Assembly: GCA_023362775.1 (NCBI GenBank)
Contig: JALMGJ010000012.1
Span: 22,154,001-22,218,000, forward strand
Reading direction: 5' to 3'
DNA length: 64,000 nt
Source: Charina bottae
Taxonomy: Eukaryota > Chordata > Lepidosauria > Squamata > Charinaidae
Shown: positions 10,379 to 20,135 of the stretch, piece after piece
Layout: each line of letters begins with the position of its first letter
Numbering within the stretch: the stretch's first letter is position 1
The notes under the pieces: generated by a model
The model's database searches: none
What the model was told of the DNA's origin: nothing
What the model saw: only the letters and a program-made list of their open reading frames with translations
Translations under genes and position numbers: made by a program

Positions 10379-10430
10379 ATGAAAAAGGTATTTTTGTTGT
10401 TTTTAATCACTGGTTTCTAAATATTATGAA
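10062..10430. repeat. Nested inverted repeat around a (TA)n tract
   Basis: A perfect 42-bp arm at 10062-10103 is the reverse complement of 10389-10430. Nested inside, 10325-10341 is the reverse complement of 10378-10394, with (TA)n (10342-10377) as apex. An L2-like tail (10241-10326) sits between the outer arms. Confidence 0.85.
10241..10326 (+). mobile_element. L2-like LINE/SINE 3' tail with (AAAT)n
   Basis: Contains CCTCCCAGAGTCCCCC followed by GGGGGAGTTGGGCGG and an AAAT array. The same module (CCGCCCAGAGTCCC...GGGAGATGGGCGG plus AAAT repeats) recurs at 17774-17860, 21612-21745, 34912-34990, 42030-42125 and 63230-63560. It is the 3' end shared by an L2-like family. Confidence 0.6.
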
Positions 10431-11700
10431 CAAACATCAGGATTTTTCAGACTGTAAGGTTTTAAAGTCACAAAGTTTACATTTTTAAAAAATCTTTCTA
10501 TTTTGTTTATCTAACTTTGTTTTTAATCCTATAGTGCTTATAATAAAATCTTTTTTCTAAGTGTTGCTTTTCTTGCTCATAGAATCCTGGTTATGTATCT
10601 TCACTTAGAAACTTGAAAAGTTTAATTAAAGAAATACTTCTGCCATGTTCTCTGTATACTCTGAAATCAAACAAATAGTTTTAAAATATTACCCTCAATT
10701 ATACATATAAATCTTGTGCAGGTAATGAACATATTCTTCCAATTGCTGAAAGGACTGGACACTTATCTTGCTCCTTAAGATAAAATACCACATCGACATA
10801 ATGCATTACTAAGTCTTCTTTTTACTATATACAATGGCCAAAATCCCATTTTCTGTTAAATAATAATCATTGTAATTAATAGACTAGTTATTTTATCTCC
10901 CTAATCTGGTTACAGTAATTTATCAAAGGTATGTAAATGAGTGCAAAAACACAGTTCATTATTGTTTTCAAAGGCTACACATTTCTTGCAGAAGCATATA
11001 TAATGTAATTCCCTGGAACTTAATAAGAAATTTGATTTCGTGCAATTTAGGAAAGAAAATCCATTGACTACTTTATTTTTTCTTTTCTTAAATGTCACCC
11101 TCAATTTGTTTGTCAAATATTTCCTTTTATGGTTAATAATAATGGCTAATTGAATGGGTTTCTTTGGAATGCACGTTTTATGATCATCAAAAGTTACAAC
11201 TGGTAGAGGAATAGGCTATATCACTGGTGATAGGACTTCCAAATAGTCACTTCACCAATAAATAGAATCTAGGTTTTTATGGCTGCTATCACTTTTTAAA
11301 GACACATATTCACCCAAGAAAAGAGACCAGTTAAGCAATGTTTCCAATCTCACACAAATCTCCTTTTCTTTGACCCTGTCTCTCCATTAAGGAGTGGCAA
11401 ATCAATACGGATGCTGTGCTATAGCTGAATGCTACCAATTATGATAAAGCCCATCGTAGATAAGCAATGGTGGAATGGCTCCTTTGTTGATAAGTTCCTG
11501 ATCTGCAATAAATAGTGGAAACATAATACGCCTTTTCTCAGTTGCTACTTCTATATGCTGAGAATCAGTGTCACAAAAGGACTTATTTCCTACTTAGAAA
11601 GTTGTACTTCTCAATATGGCAGAAGTAACTTGGGAGAGATCTTGTTGTCCCATCCTTGGTGGCCATCCAGTGACTATCTCCAGTATGATGACTCTCCACC
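10431..11700. other. AT-rich stretch, nothing recognised
   Basis: Low-GC sequence without a conserved reading frame, RNA gene or clear repeat. Confidence 0.5.
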
Positions 11701-11708
11701 AAGAAATA

Positions 11709-12080
11709 CCAGTTCACTAGTTTATTTTATTATTTTATTTATTTAATGTTTATCCCACCTTTATAATTTTTATAAATAACTCAAGGCAGCAAACATACCT
11801 ATTACTCCTTCCTCCTCCTATTTTCCCCACAACAACAACCCTGTGAGGTGAGTTGGGCTGAGAGAGAGTGACTGGCCCAAGGTCACCCAGCTGGCTTCCA
11901 TGCCTAAGGCGGGACTAGAACTCTCAGTCTCCTGGTTTCCCATTGGCTCCTTCCTAGGGCTGAGAGACAGGGACTGGCCCAAGGTCACCCAACCGGCTTT
12001 CATGCCTAAGGCGGGACTAGAACTCACAGACTCCTGGTTTCTAGCCCAGCACCTTAACCACTAGACCAAACTGGCTCTCC
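11709..12080 (-). mobile_element. Sauria-type tRNA-derived SINE with internal duplication
   Basis: Read on the minus strand: a tRNA-like head GAGCCAGTTTGGTCTAGTGG (12080 downward), then a body with GTTCTAGTCCCGCCTTAGGC, then GTGAGGTGAGTTGGG in reverse, ending in a CTCAAGG/AATAAA-type tail near 11720. The body segment occurs twice (about 11845-11935 and 11960-12050). Imperfectly matching flanks (ACCAAGAAATACCAGTT versus ACCAAAAAAGACCAAAGTT) look like a target duplication. The tRNA-like head would supply a pol III promoter. Confidence 0.78.
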
Positions 12081-12715
12081 ACCAAAAAAGACCAAAGTTG
12101 CTCTCTTCACATACATCTCCCATTTTTTCCATACCTTAGTTTGATTGTGGGAACGTGCCCCTAGGTATATGTATAGTATGCACCATGGCCACAGACAAGA
12201 GGCCCCATATATGCCTTGTGATAAATAGATCAAACAAAAACGCTCTGGAAAGAAGACATAGAGTTTAAGGAGTTATTAAGCATAGTAAATATCTGATGAG
12301 AATACCATTAGGTTTCAGTTGAGAGTTTCTCTCTGACACCCTGAAGATAAATTAGCCACCGCAAGGTGGATGCCAGTTGGGCAGGGGGTGGGGGGAGCCC
12401 TGGAATGCCTTTCAGGGTTGTCTCTCTTCGCCCTTTAAATGAGCAGAGGATAAGGGTGGTGGAAGGCAGTTCTAATGTGTGATTCATTAACACATATGCT
12501 GCTGGAACCCCTGTCTTCTTCCATGCTGTGCTGTTGATTAGTAATTGACATTCCAAGAAAAGCAGCCCCATCTTGGCAACCACATGGCTGGCAACAAAGA
12601 AGATTTTATATGTGCCAAGCCTCACCTGGGAGGCAGAAGTCTAAGCGAAACAAGCTGGGAGCTGAACATGTCTTCAGTCTGGATCCAGGATTCTTCAGGA
12701 AGAAAAGGCTCCCCC
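12081..12715. other. Unassigned stretch
   Basis: No gene or recognised repeat. It contains a G-rich run near 12380-12397. Confidence 0.4.
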
Positions 12716-13440
12716 CTTTCCTCCCTCCCTCCCTCCCTCCCTTCCTCCCTCCCTTCCTTCCTTCCTTCCTTCCTTCCTTCCTTCCTTCCTCCCTCCCACC
12801 CACCCACCCACCCTCCCCGTCCCTACTTCCTCCTTCCTTCCTTCCTTCCTTCCTTCCTTCCTTCCCCCCTTTCTACTTCCTTCTTTCCTTCCTTCCTTCC
12901 TTCCTTCCTCCCTTCCTCCCTTCCTCCCTCCCTTCCTTCCTTCCTTCCTTCCTTCCTTCCTTCCTTCCTTCCTTCCTTCCCCCCTTTCTACTTCCTCCTT
13001 CCTTCCTTCCTTCCTTCCTTCCTTCCTTCCCCCCTTTCTACTTCCTTCTTTCCTTCCTTCCTTCCTTCCTTCCTTCCTTCCTTCCTTCCTTCCTTCCTTC
13101 CTTCCTTCCCCCCTTTCTCCTTCCTTCCTTCCTTCCTTCCTTCCTTCCTTCCTTCCTTCCTTCCCCCCTTTCTACTTCCTTCCTTCCTTCCTTCCTTCCT
13201 TCCTTCCTTCCTTCCTTCCTTCCTTCCTTCCTTCCCCCCTTTCTCCTTCCTTCCTTCCTTCCTTCCTTCCTTCCTTCCTTCCTTCCTTCCTTCCTTCCTT
13301 CTTCCCACCTACCCAACCTCCCCGTCCCTACCTCCTCAGTCCCTCCCTCCCTCCATCCTTCCCCCTCTACTTCCTCCCTTCCTTCTTCTTCCCACCCACT
13401 CACCCTTCCCGTCCCTACTTCCTCCCTCCATCTCTCCCTC
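12716..13440. repeat. Long (CCTT)n polypyrimidine tract with higher-order structure
   Basis: About 725 bp of almost only C and T on the plus strand. Blocks of CCTT are punctuated by a CCCCCCTTTCTACTTCC spacer (near 12865, 12979, 13029, 13164) or the variant CCCCCCTTTCTCCTTCC (near 13109, 13233), so spacer-plus-block units of about 50-115 bp recur. Reading frames of more than 300 codons through it (serine, phenylalanine, leucine, proline) are repeat artefacts. Confidence 0.95.
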
Positions 13441-13802
13441 CCTCCTTTCTCGAACAGCATGTCAAGTCATATTTATAGCTTCATTGAGTTTTCAATGAAT
13501 GACAATATAACCTTTGCCAAATGCAGATTAGCTTTGCATTTGCTACATATGTTGGATTAAAGTAGGGATGTCCATTTTTTTTCCAGGCCACGGGATAAAC
13601 TCAGCTTTTGGGAAGCATGCAGGAGCCACACTCCCCAAAAGTTGGAGAAAATTTAGAAATGTATGATTGGGGATTAATGTGGAAATTCCTTCCACATCAG
13701 ATTTTAATCTGAGCCAGAGAAGCATTTAGAGGCTTCTGTTTGGTTGAAGGTGAATAATTTGAATTTTTGAATGCTAATATGCGTGATGTCTTATGGGTTT
13801 TG

Positions 13803-14560
13803 CAGCTGAAAGCAAGGAGGAGCTGAGGAGCCTTATGACGAAGGTGAAAGAAGAAAGTGCAAAAGCTGGGTTGCAGTTAAACTTCAAAAAAACTAAGATT
13901 ATGGCAGCCAGCTTGATTGATAACTGGCAAATAGAGGGAGAAAACGTGGAGGCAGTGGCAGACTTTGTATTTCTAGGCGCAAAGATTACTGCAGACGCTG
14001 ACTGCAGCCAGGAAATCAGAAGACGTCTACTTCTTGGGAGGAGAGCAATGGCAAATCTTGATAAAATAGTTAAGAGCAGAGACATCACACTGACAACAAA
14101 GGTCCACATAGTTAAAGCAATGGTATTCCCCGTAGTAACCTATGGCTGCGAGAGCTGGACCATAAGGAAGGCTGAGCAAAGGAAGGTAGATGCTTTTGAA
14201 CTGTGGTGTTGGAGGAAAATTCTGAGAGTGCCTTGGACTGCAAGAAGATCAAACCAGTCCATACTTCAGGAAATAAAGCCGGACTGCTCACTTGAGGGAA
14301 TGATATTAAAGGCAAAACTGAAGTACTTTGGCCACATAATGAGAAGACAGGATACCCTGGAGAAGATGCTGATGCTAGGGAAAGTGGAAGGCCAAAGGAA
14401 GAGGGGCCGACCAAGGGCAAGATGGATGGATGATATTCTGGAGGTGACGGACTCGACCTTGGGGAAGCTGGGGGTGGCGACGTCTGACAGGAAGCTCTGG
14501 CGTGGGCTGGTCCATGAAGTCACGAAGAGTCGGAAGCAACAACAAAAAATAACAGTTTTA
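13803..14560 (+). pseudogene. BovB/RTE LINE, reverse transcriptase C-terminal part and 3' end
   Basis: An uninterrupted frame (13793-14590) encodes the C-terminal part of BovB ORF2: FAAESKEELRSLM, GLQLNFKKTKIM, RRLLLGRRAMANLDKI, YGCESWTIRKAE, FELWCWRKILRVPWTARRS, YFGHIMRR and GRPRARWMDDILEVT, then the 3' terminus with TCACGAAGAGTCGGAAGC. The polymerase active-site box lies upstream of the truncation and is missing. The 5' truncation is typical of LINE insertion. The frame is still open, which points to a fairly young copy. Near relatives lie at 32884-33282 and 56030-57235. Confidence 0.85.
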
Positions 14561-14757
14561 CTAGCTGATCTAAAAACAATATTGGGCTAGATAAAGCATT
14601 GGTATGTTGTAATATAAACGTTGGATAGTTTGTGATTCACATGTTGTGGGAACCTATCCATTGTCTTAGCATGTTATATGGACCATGGCATTATATTAAG
14701 TCACAATCTGATGTGGACATAGTAATGTACACAGGAACTGTACTTTGTTATTCTAGG

Positions 14758-14880
14758 TTAGGTCCCGCCTTAGGCATGAAAGCTGGCTAGGTGACCTTGG
14801 GACAGTCACTCTCTCTCAGCCCAACTCACCTCACAGGGTTGTTGTTGTGGGGAAAATAGGAGGAGGAAGGAGTATTCTAG
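14758..14880 (+). mobile_element. Sauria-type SINE fragment
   Basis: Body and 3' part only: CCCGCCTTAGGCATGAAAGC, GTGACCTTGGGACAGTCAC, CTCACCTCACAGGGTTG and GGAGGAGGAAGGAGTATT. The tRNA-like head is missing. It ends against the Penelope-like fragment at 14881. Confidence 0.75.
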
Positions 14881-15009
14881 GTAGCTACCTAGAAATATAT
14901 TTAGGATTCCCTTACCAACTTTGCTCAGACTGAAGAAGCTCCTTGGATAAGGAGCGAAACGTTTCCACTGAGACAATAGAAATCCAGTTGACATGATTCA
15001 AGCTACAGA
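14881..15009 (+). mobile_element. Penelope-like element fragment, family A (single arm)
   Basis: Matches one arm of the palindromes at 29849-30652 and 55397-55848 from AGCTACCTAGAAA to GATTCAAGCTACAGAC. Carries the hammerhead-like core. I infer Penelope-like origin from the CTGAAGAAGC...GCGAAACG module and the inverted-pair organisation of relatives; no Penelope reverse transcriptase is present here. Confidence 0.55.
14921..14976 (+). ncRNA. Hammerhead-ribozyme-like core, family A
   Basis: CTGAAGA (14930-14936), hairpin GCTCCTT/GGAT/AAGGAGC (14938-14955), GAAAC (14956-14960), then ACGTT. Hammerheads need CUGANGA and GAAA around stem II; both fit, with N7 = A. Upstream CTCAG can pair with downstream CTGAG as stem I. 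Stem III would be the self-complementary ACGT, which pairs best between two RNAs. Activity is inference. Confidence 0.5.
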
Positions 15010-15422
15010 CCCAGCCAGTTAGGCACTAGACACTAGTTAAGTCAGCGTTTGGCCAGTTTGGTCTAGTGGTTAAGACAACGGACTAGAAACCAAGAGGCTG
15101 TGAGTTCTAGTTCCGCCTTAGGCATGAAAGCTGGCTGGGTAACCTTGGGCCAGTCCCTGTCTCTCAGCCCAACTCACCTCACAGGGTTGGTGTTGTGGGG
15201 AAAATAGGAGGAGGAAGGAGTATTAGGTATGTTCGCCACCTTGAGTTATTTATAAAAATAATAAAAGCGGGATAAAATTAATTAAATAAAAAAAATTATG
15301 AAGTTGTAGATATTCTATAGTATCCAAAAGTATTCTCATATTGTATCTTAATTGTCTTTTGGGTAAAAACCAAAATAAATAAATAAATAAATCCCAGCCT
15401 TTCAGGCACTAGACACTAGTTA
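15010..15422 (+). mobile_element. Sauria-type SINE between 30-bp direct repeats
   Basis: The SINE head GGCCAGTTTGGTCTAGTGG begins near 15050, the body has CCGCCTTAGGCATGAAAGC and CTCACCTCACAGGGTTGG, and the 3' part CACCTTGAGTTATTTATAAA ends near 15295. About 97 bp of other sequence and an AAAT run follow to 15392. The whole block is bracketed by CCCAGCC...GGCACTAGACACTAGTTA at 15010-15039 and 15393-15422, which agree at 27 of 30 positions. Confidence 0.7.
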
Positions 15423-16895
15423 CATCAAGGCGCCATCTCTTCCACTGACAAACAGCCAGAAGCTTTTCAGGTCAGGGAAAGGAACCGTTCTTTCCCTCTT
15501 TTCCAACCATTTACAGTCTTTTCCCACCGCCAAAGATCTACACCTGGGGAGTGCAGAAATTCTCATTTTTCTGGACCCTCAGGATCCTAGTGCAGGTCAT
15601 ACTTCCTCAAAGGACGTGGGCGATAATTCCGTAAAACAGACTACGAGACTCAATTCCCAACCTCTTTCAATCAGTATGTAACTTTTTGAGATTAGACTTT
15701 CTTATGATGAGTTGATCTATACATGCAATACAGTGAGATGATAACGGTCCTGAGATGTGAGCTGTGCCATCTCAGTTTATCTGGGATGGGGATTGCATTT
15801 TTGTAATGCAAAAATGCCATGTAAAAAGTGGCCAACCAATAAAAAATAATGTACAGTAACATGTAGCAACCATAATGAAATTACAAGGAAGTGATTAAAA
15901 AATGGCTGACACAGCGCACCAGAATACTGTGTTCCTCTTGGTCCACATTTCAGGTCTAAGAGGGTTCAGGGTGAACATTTTCCAATCTGTTGATCAGAAT
16001 TGAGCCTCTGTAATGTTTTTAAGGCTCCGTCATAAATTGTATAAAATGACCACTGATAGTGAACCCCCATGTGCTGTAGCAAAATGGATCTGATTAATAG
16101 TAGCGCCTGAGCTAAGTGGCACTTTAACCAACTTTAACTGTTGAGATATGATGGCATAATATTCCTTCCAGTTAATGACAAGGATGCAAAACACCTGAAT
16201 TTAGCAGAACAGATGCTGTCTTTATGGTTAAGTGCACAGATTAAATTGACTTCTGAAGAATTGAGTATAACTTTCTGTCCCCCCACCACCACACCAATTA
16301 TTTGTTTCTCTGTGTCTATCAGGGTCTTGTAATGTGGCAAATAAAATTCTAATCCTAAATTTCATACCCGCGTAAGCAAGAAATATCTACTTTACCTCAA
16401 TTTAATTAATACGTTTGATTGGTGATGGTGGTGATGAAGATGGTTTAACTTGCTACATTTTGATGGTGCTACCGAGTTGATAATTGCCTAAAGCACTCAA
16501 CAATTAAAACCATATAAAAATGAGGGTTCCTTTAACTGAATCAATCCATTGGTGCCATCTGCCCAGTATTTTCTGAGCTAAACTAACTTCCCAGGTACTC
16601 AGTAAGGCAGCTGTTCTCAAGCACAACAATACTATAACCCTCTAAAATTATATATGGATTTCTGCAAAATAATAAATTTATTGGATTTAGAATTGGGCAA
16701 GAAATTTTTAATCTATTTGTATCAGCTAAATCAATGAAAGAACTTGGCAACTTTATAAAATAAAGCTATTTCATTGGCAGCTTTAAAAATCAAAAGCGAA
16801 ACTTGGTTTTTAATGAGAAAGGTGAGCTTGCTTGCTTGCTTTCCAAAAATCATGAAATCCAGATTTTCATGGCAGTTATATCCTTTTCAGTTGTA
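15423..16895. other. Unassigned stretch, no gene seen
   Basis: No conserved frame, RNA gene or recognised repeat. Two short antiparallel frames at 16134-16340 are not supported by any motif. Confidence 0.4.
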
Positions 16896-16902
16896 TAATC
16901 AT

Positions 16903-17150
16903 CTAATACTTGATTTTTGCTAGGCAGTGTCTGATATAACCTGGTGCTATGTCATAAACAGCTTTAAAAGTGATAAAAAGCACTTTGAATTGGACCCAGA
17001 AGCAGGTAGGAAGACAGTGCAGTGACCTAGGAACTGATGTTGCTCTGCAATGAAGGAATTGCCCCACCAGCAGTCTGGCCCATGCATTCTGGAGTAGCTG
17101 AAGCTTTTGGGTTGTCTCCAAAGGCTGTCCACTTTATTTATTAAATAATA
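16903..17150 (-). pseudogene. L2/CR1-like LINE fragment, ORF2 C-terminal region
   Basis: On the minus strand it encodes KLQLLQNAWARLLVG, then RSLHCLP and FKVLFITFKAVYDIAPGYI. This matches the pattern KLQ-x-VQNxAARLL...SLHWLPVxxRxxFKxL...Y, the conserved segment downstream of the RT in L2 and CR1 LINEs. A SINE interrupts the element at 17151-17496. Confidence 0.75.
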
Positions 17151-17160
17151 TGCATTAATA

Positions 17161-17486
17161 AAGGTTAAGATTCCCCCACACAGTCATATCCGACTCTAGG
17201 GGCTGGTGCTCATCTCCGTTTGTTAGCCGAAGAGCCAGTGTTCTCATAAGACGCTTCCACGGTCATGTGGCCGGCATGGTGCACGTGGAACGCTGTTACC
17301 ATCCCACCAAAGTGGTACCTATTAATCTACTTTCATTTGCATGCTTTCGAATTGCTAGGTTGGCAAGAGCTGGGGCAAGTGCGGGAGCTCACTCCATCAC
17401 GTGGGGCCAGGGTCTCGAACCACTGAACTTGCGACCTTCCGATTGACAAACCCGGCATCTTAACCGCTGAGCCACCGCGCCCACTA
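17161..17486 (-). mobile_element. tRNA-derived SINE (GGTTCGA family) copy 1
   Basis: On the minus strand: head GCGGTGGCTCAGCGG (box A-like), GTGGTTCGAGACCC (box B-like), body CGGAGATGAGCACCAGCC in its copy-specific form, and a 3' end with GAGTCGGATATGACTG like the BovB tail. Flanks TGCATTAATA (17151-17160) and TACATTAATA (17487-17496) are the probable target duplication. Sister copies: 44589-44925 and 52964-53297. Confidence 0.8.
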
Positions 17487-17773
17487 TACATTAATAGATC
17501 CCCCAAAATTAAAACATAAAACATCCAACATAGAGGCCCATTCACGGTTGGAACTAAGCATGTCCAGACAATGTTCAGATTCAATGTCTTCTGATCACCA
17601 TTGCTATGACACAGAATTTGACCACCTTTCAAGAAGTTTTGTGGTCCTGACTTCTGAGGGAGGCATGGCGAACTAAGCATGTCTCTGAAAGAGTGAAGAT
17701 GGCTACGACAGCAAAGACTGAAGAACTGGCATGTAGACTGGTTCTTCAGATCAGCCTGGACAAGGAGAGGATG

Positions 17774-17860
17774 GGAGATTTTATTTATTTATTTATTTCA
17801 ATTTCTATCACCGCCCATCTCCCCCAAAAAGGTGGACTCCCAAAAAGGGAGATTATCCAC
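17774..17860 (-). mobile_element. L2-like 3' tail
   Basis: ATTTATTTATTTC followed by ACCGCCCATCTCCCCC and GGTGGACTCCC, the minus-strand form of the tail described at 10241. Confidence 0.55.
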
Positions 17861-18009
17861 ATGTGCTTCGTATGGCTGCTCCTTGTGAGGAGACCACAGG
17901 ACAGCGGTCTCCCATGGGTTTGAATGCCAGAGGTGAAGGGATCAAGCCATCATGCTTACAACTGTGGCAGAGCCTTGTAAAGGACACTGGGTTTGCTAAC
18001 CTCACTTTC

Positions 18010-18013
<4 letters not shown>

Positions 18014-18061
<48 letters not shown>
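18014..18061. repeat. (TA)n microsatellite at retroelement 3' end
   Basis: Uninterrupted TA dinucleotides immediately 3' (element sense) of a polyadenylation-like AATAAA. Confidence 0.9.
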
Positions 18062-18063
<2 letters not shown>

Positions 18064-18474
18064 AATTTTATTAGGTTTGAAGCAAAGATAAAAATAAAAA
18101 AAGGAAAAAACTACAAAAAGAAAAAAACTGAAATGGTGAAGAAACACAAGAATTAAAAAAAAAATATTACAATTGGCTCCCGCCTGCAAACCCCACCCCA
18201 CAGTTCACGCAATTGGCTCCTGCCTGCAAACCCTGCCCCCGGCCCGTGCTCTGGCTCAGATCCTCCTTCCGCGCCATTCCCGCCGGGTTTGAAAAACATG
18301 ACAAAATTGAGATTTTTATGAAAACGACGGGACGGTTGAAAAATGCTTAAAAAACAGGACTGTCCCGTATGGTCAGCCTACTTATTAATCTTAATTCAAA
18401 TCATTAAAAAAAGTATGAAGTCAAACAAGCCTTAAAAGCAATCTAGATAAACATTCTCAAGTCCTTACCCCACT

Positions 18475-18945
18475 TCAAAAGTGGGGTAGACCAAAGCATT
18501 CACATATTTCCAGAATAAACACAAGGCATTTTTCATAAAAAAAATCAGACAGCCCAACTGCCCCCCTTAGAAACTCAGACTTCTCAGCAGAAAACCTCCC
18601 ACAGAGCAAAGCCTCTTCTTTCCCATCACATTCCATCAGAAAAACAATTCCATTTGTAGTTTGCAATTCAGTCTGCCTCTCTAACTTTAACTCCTTCAAC
18701 ACCAGAATCTGGTCTTCATTCAGCATTTCGACAGAGACTTCAATCTCGCTATCAGTTGAAACATTTCTATCATTGTTGAGTTCTTCCATGACATCCCCAG
18801 CCAGATGACACATTTTAGAGCTGATGTTTTCTACAATGTCCTGCATATCTTGCAAAATACCTTGACAGGAATACAACAAAATCTGTTTGAAGGACTGCTT
18901 GAGCTCACAACGGAACTCTGAGAAAGGCTGCTTGAGATCCTCCAT
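18475..18945 (-). CDS. Unrecognised 156-codon ORF in the L1/HAL1-like element
   Basis: I do not recognise a domain. The product would be acidic and helix-prone: MEDLKQPFSEFRCELKQSFK at the start, a Glu/Asp-rich middle (NDRNVSTDSEIEVSVEML), and a cysteine-containing hydrophobic end (FILEICECFG). Its place between a 5' leader and a 3' tail of a TSD-flanked insertion suggests an ORF1-like protein of the element, possibly truncated. It is the only long frame of the insertion. It could also be chance. Confidence 0.35.
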   Translation of the reverse strand: MEDLKQPFSEFRCELKQSFKQILLYSCQGILQDMQDIVENISSKMCHLAGDVMEELNNDRNVSTDSEIEVSVEMLNEDQILVLKELKLERQTELQTTNGIVFLMECDGKEEALLCGRFSAEKSEFLRGAVGLSDFFYEKCLVFILEICECFGLPHF

Positions 18946-19664
18946 GTTTCAGGCAGTAGCTTATGGCACCCCCTACATACTTGACTAGCGAAAGTAGGAG
19001 TTAATGAGTTAATGGAAAATTTCCAAAAGATATATTGACACAAGAGAAAGTATGCTAACAGGCAGATCCCAGAGAAGTGGCAACAGAAAGCTGAAGATTC
19101 AAAATGGCAGATTCAACATGTAGGCAAATATTAAATTCTTCAAGTTCAATACAAAAATAATAGCAGGGAGGCAATTATTTATTTTCAATCCTCCTTAGTA
19201 TTTGAATAGGAAACAAGCCAAAACTTAAAAAGATTTTTTTAAAAAAATTAATCCCAAAAATAACAATAAGCACCAAGAAAGATCTCTTCTCCTTGCTGTA
19301 GAAAGCGTCTCTTAGGGTATATAATCTTTTAAAAAATATATAAATTGGGTGATTTAGAAATGGGGTGTCTCGACTTAGTGTCTCTTTAAGGCTACAGCGT
19401 GGCTTGGAAATGGTGATGTCCCAGGCTTCTGGCGTCTCTTACCCGATTAGTGCAAATTTGCGATCCTCTGGCTGCAAGGTGCCATTCTGGAGGACAGATG
19501 GGATGATTCCGAGCAATTTCTATCCATGAAAGAGCTCCAGGGCTTCAGGGAAAACCTGGCTGAGCACGCAAAAAACTGCTGCGTTGTCAGTTCTGCCCAC
19601 GGAGCTCACTAGCACAGCTGTTCAGTCAGCCATGTCCCCACCGGAAGTCTGCTAACCTCACTTT

Positions 19665-20135
19665 TTAATGACTTTTGGAACTTGCCTATTTAACTAACTT
19701 AAGGCTATTAGAGACCTTCAGAACGACAAGTTTGAAAAGCCACCTGGTGAATTTACCTTCATCCTTGAACAAAAGAAATATTAACCTTAAGTTTAAGAAT
19801 TTAAAGAAGTGGAAATAAATGGCAAAAAGCTAAATAAGACTTTGATCTAAGAAAGTTATAAATGAATTAAGGGTCCAGACAAATTTGGAATATTGAGACT
19901 TTTACTATAATATTTTAGAAATAATTATATAAAATAAACAGCTTTTCGTGGGAATCAAATTGTTTTGTCTCTCTTAAGCCATAACAAAGATTGCAGACAT
20001 TATGATTTCAGAAATTGGACACTAGAGGGGACTAAAGACTCCAGGCAGAAAAGGAAAAAGGAAAAAAAGTATAAACTTGCCATTGGTTTTTTGTTAGAAT
20101 TGGGATTTACAAAATGACACAAAACATTATAACAG
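19665..20135 (+). other. Possible old L1-like 5' region, left part
   Basis: Continues host-side sequence after the TSD; it has ACTAGAGGGGACTAAAGACTCC and short broken frames. It appears to resume after the SINE at 20676. L1 assignment is tentative. Confidence 0.3.

Larger units (their letters stand above)
18009..19649 (-). mobile_element. L1/HAL1-like retroelement without ORF2, 15-bp target duplication
   Basis: A 1,641-bp insertion flanked by TGCTAACCTCACTTT at 17994-18008 and again at 19650-19664. On the minus strand it starts GACTTCCGGTGGGGACATGG, has a GC-richer 5' region, one open frame (18945-18475), then a 3' region with AATAAA (near 18068) and a TA-rich tail. The duplication length and tail fit target-primed insertion. 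It has an L1-like 5' start but no reverse transcriptase, resembling HAL1 (ORF1-only L1) or an internally deleted L1. Confidence 0.6.

Noticed and set aside
12545..13560. Reading frames of 316-317 codons on the plus strand and over 100 codons on the minus strand
   Set aside because: They run through the CCTT tract; composition is only Ser/Phe/Leu/Pro or Lys/Glu/Gly/Arg. All frames are open because the repeat lacks stop codons.
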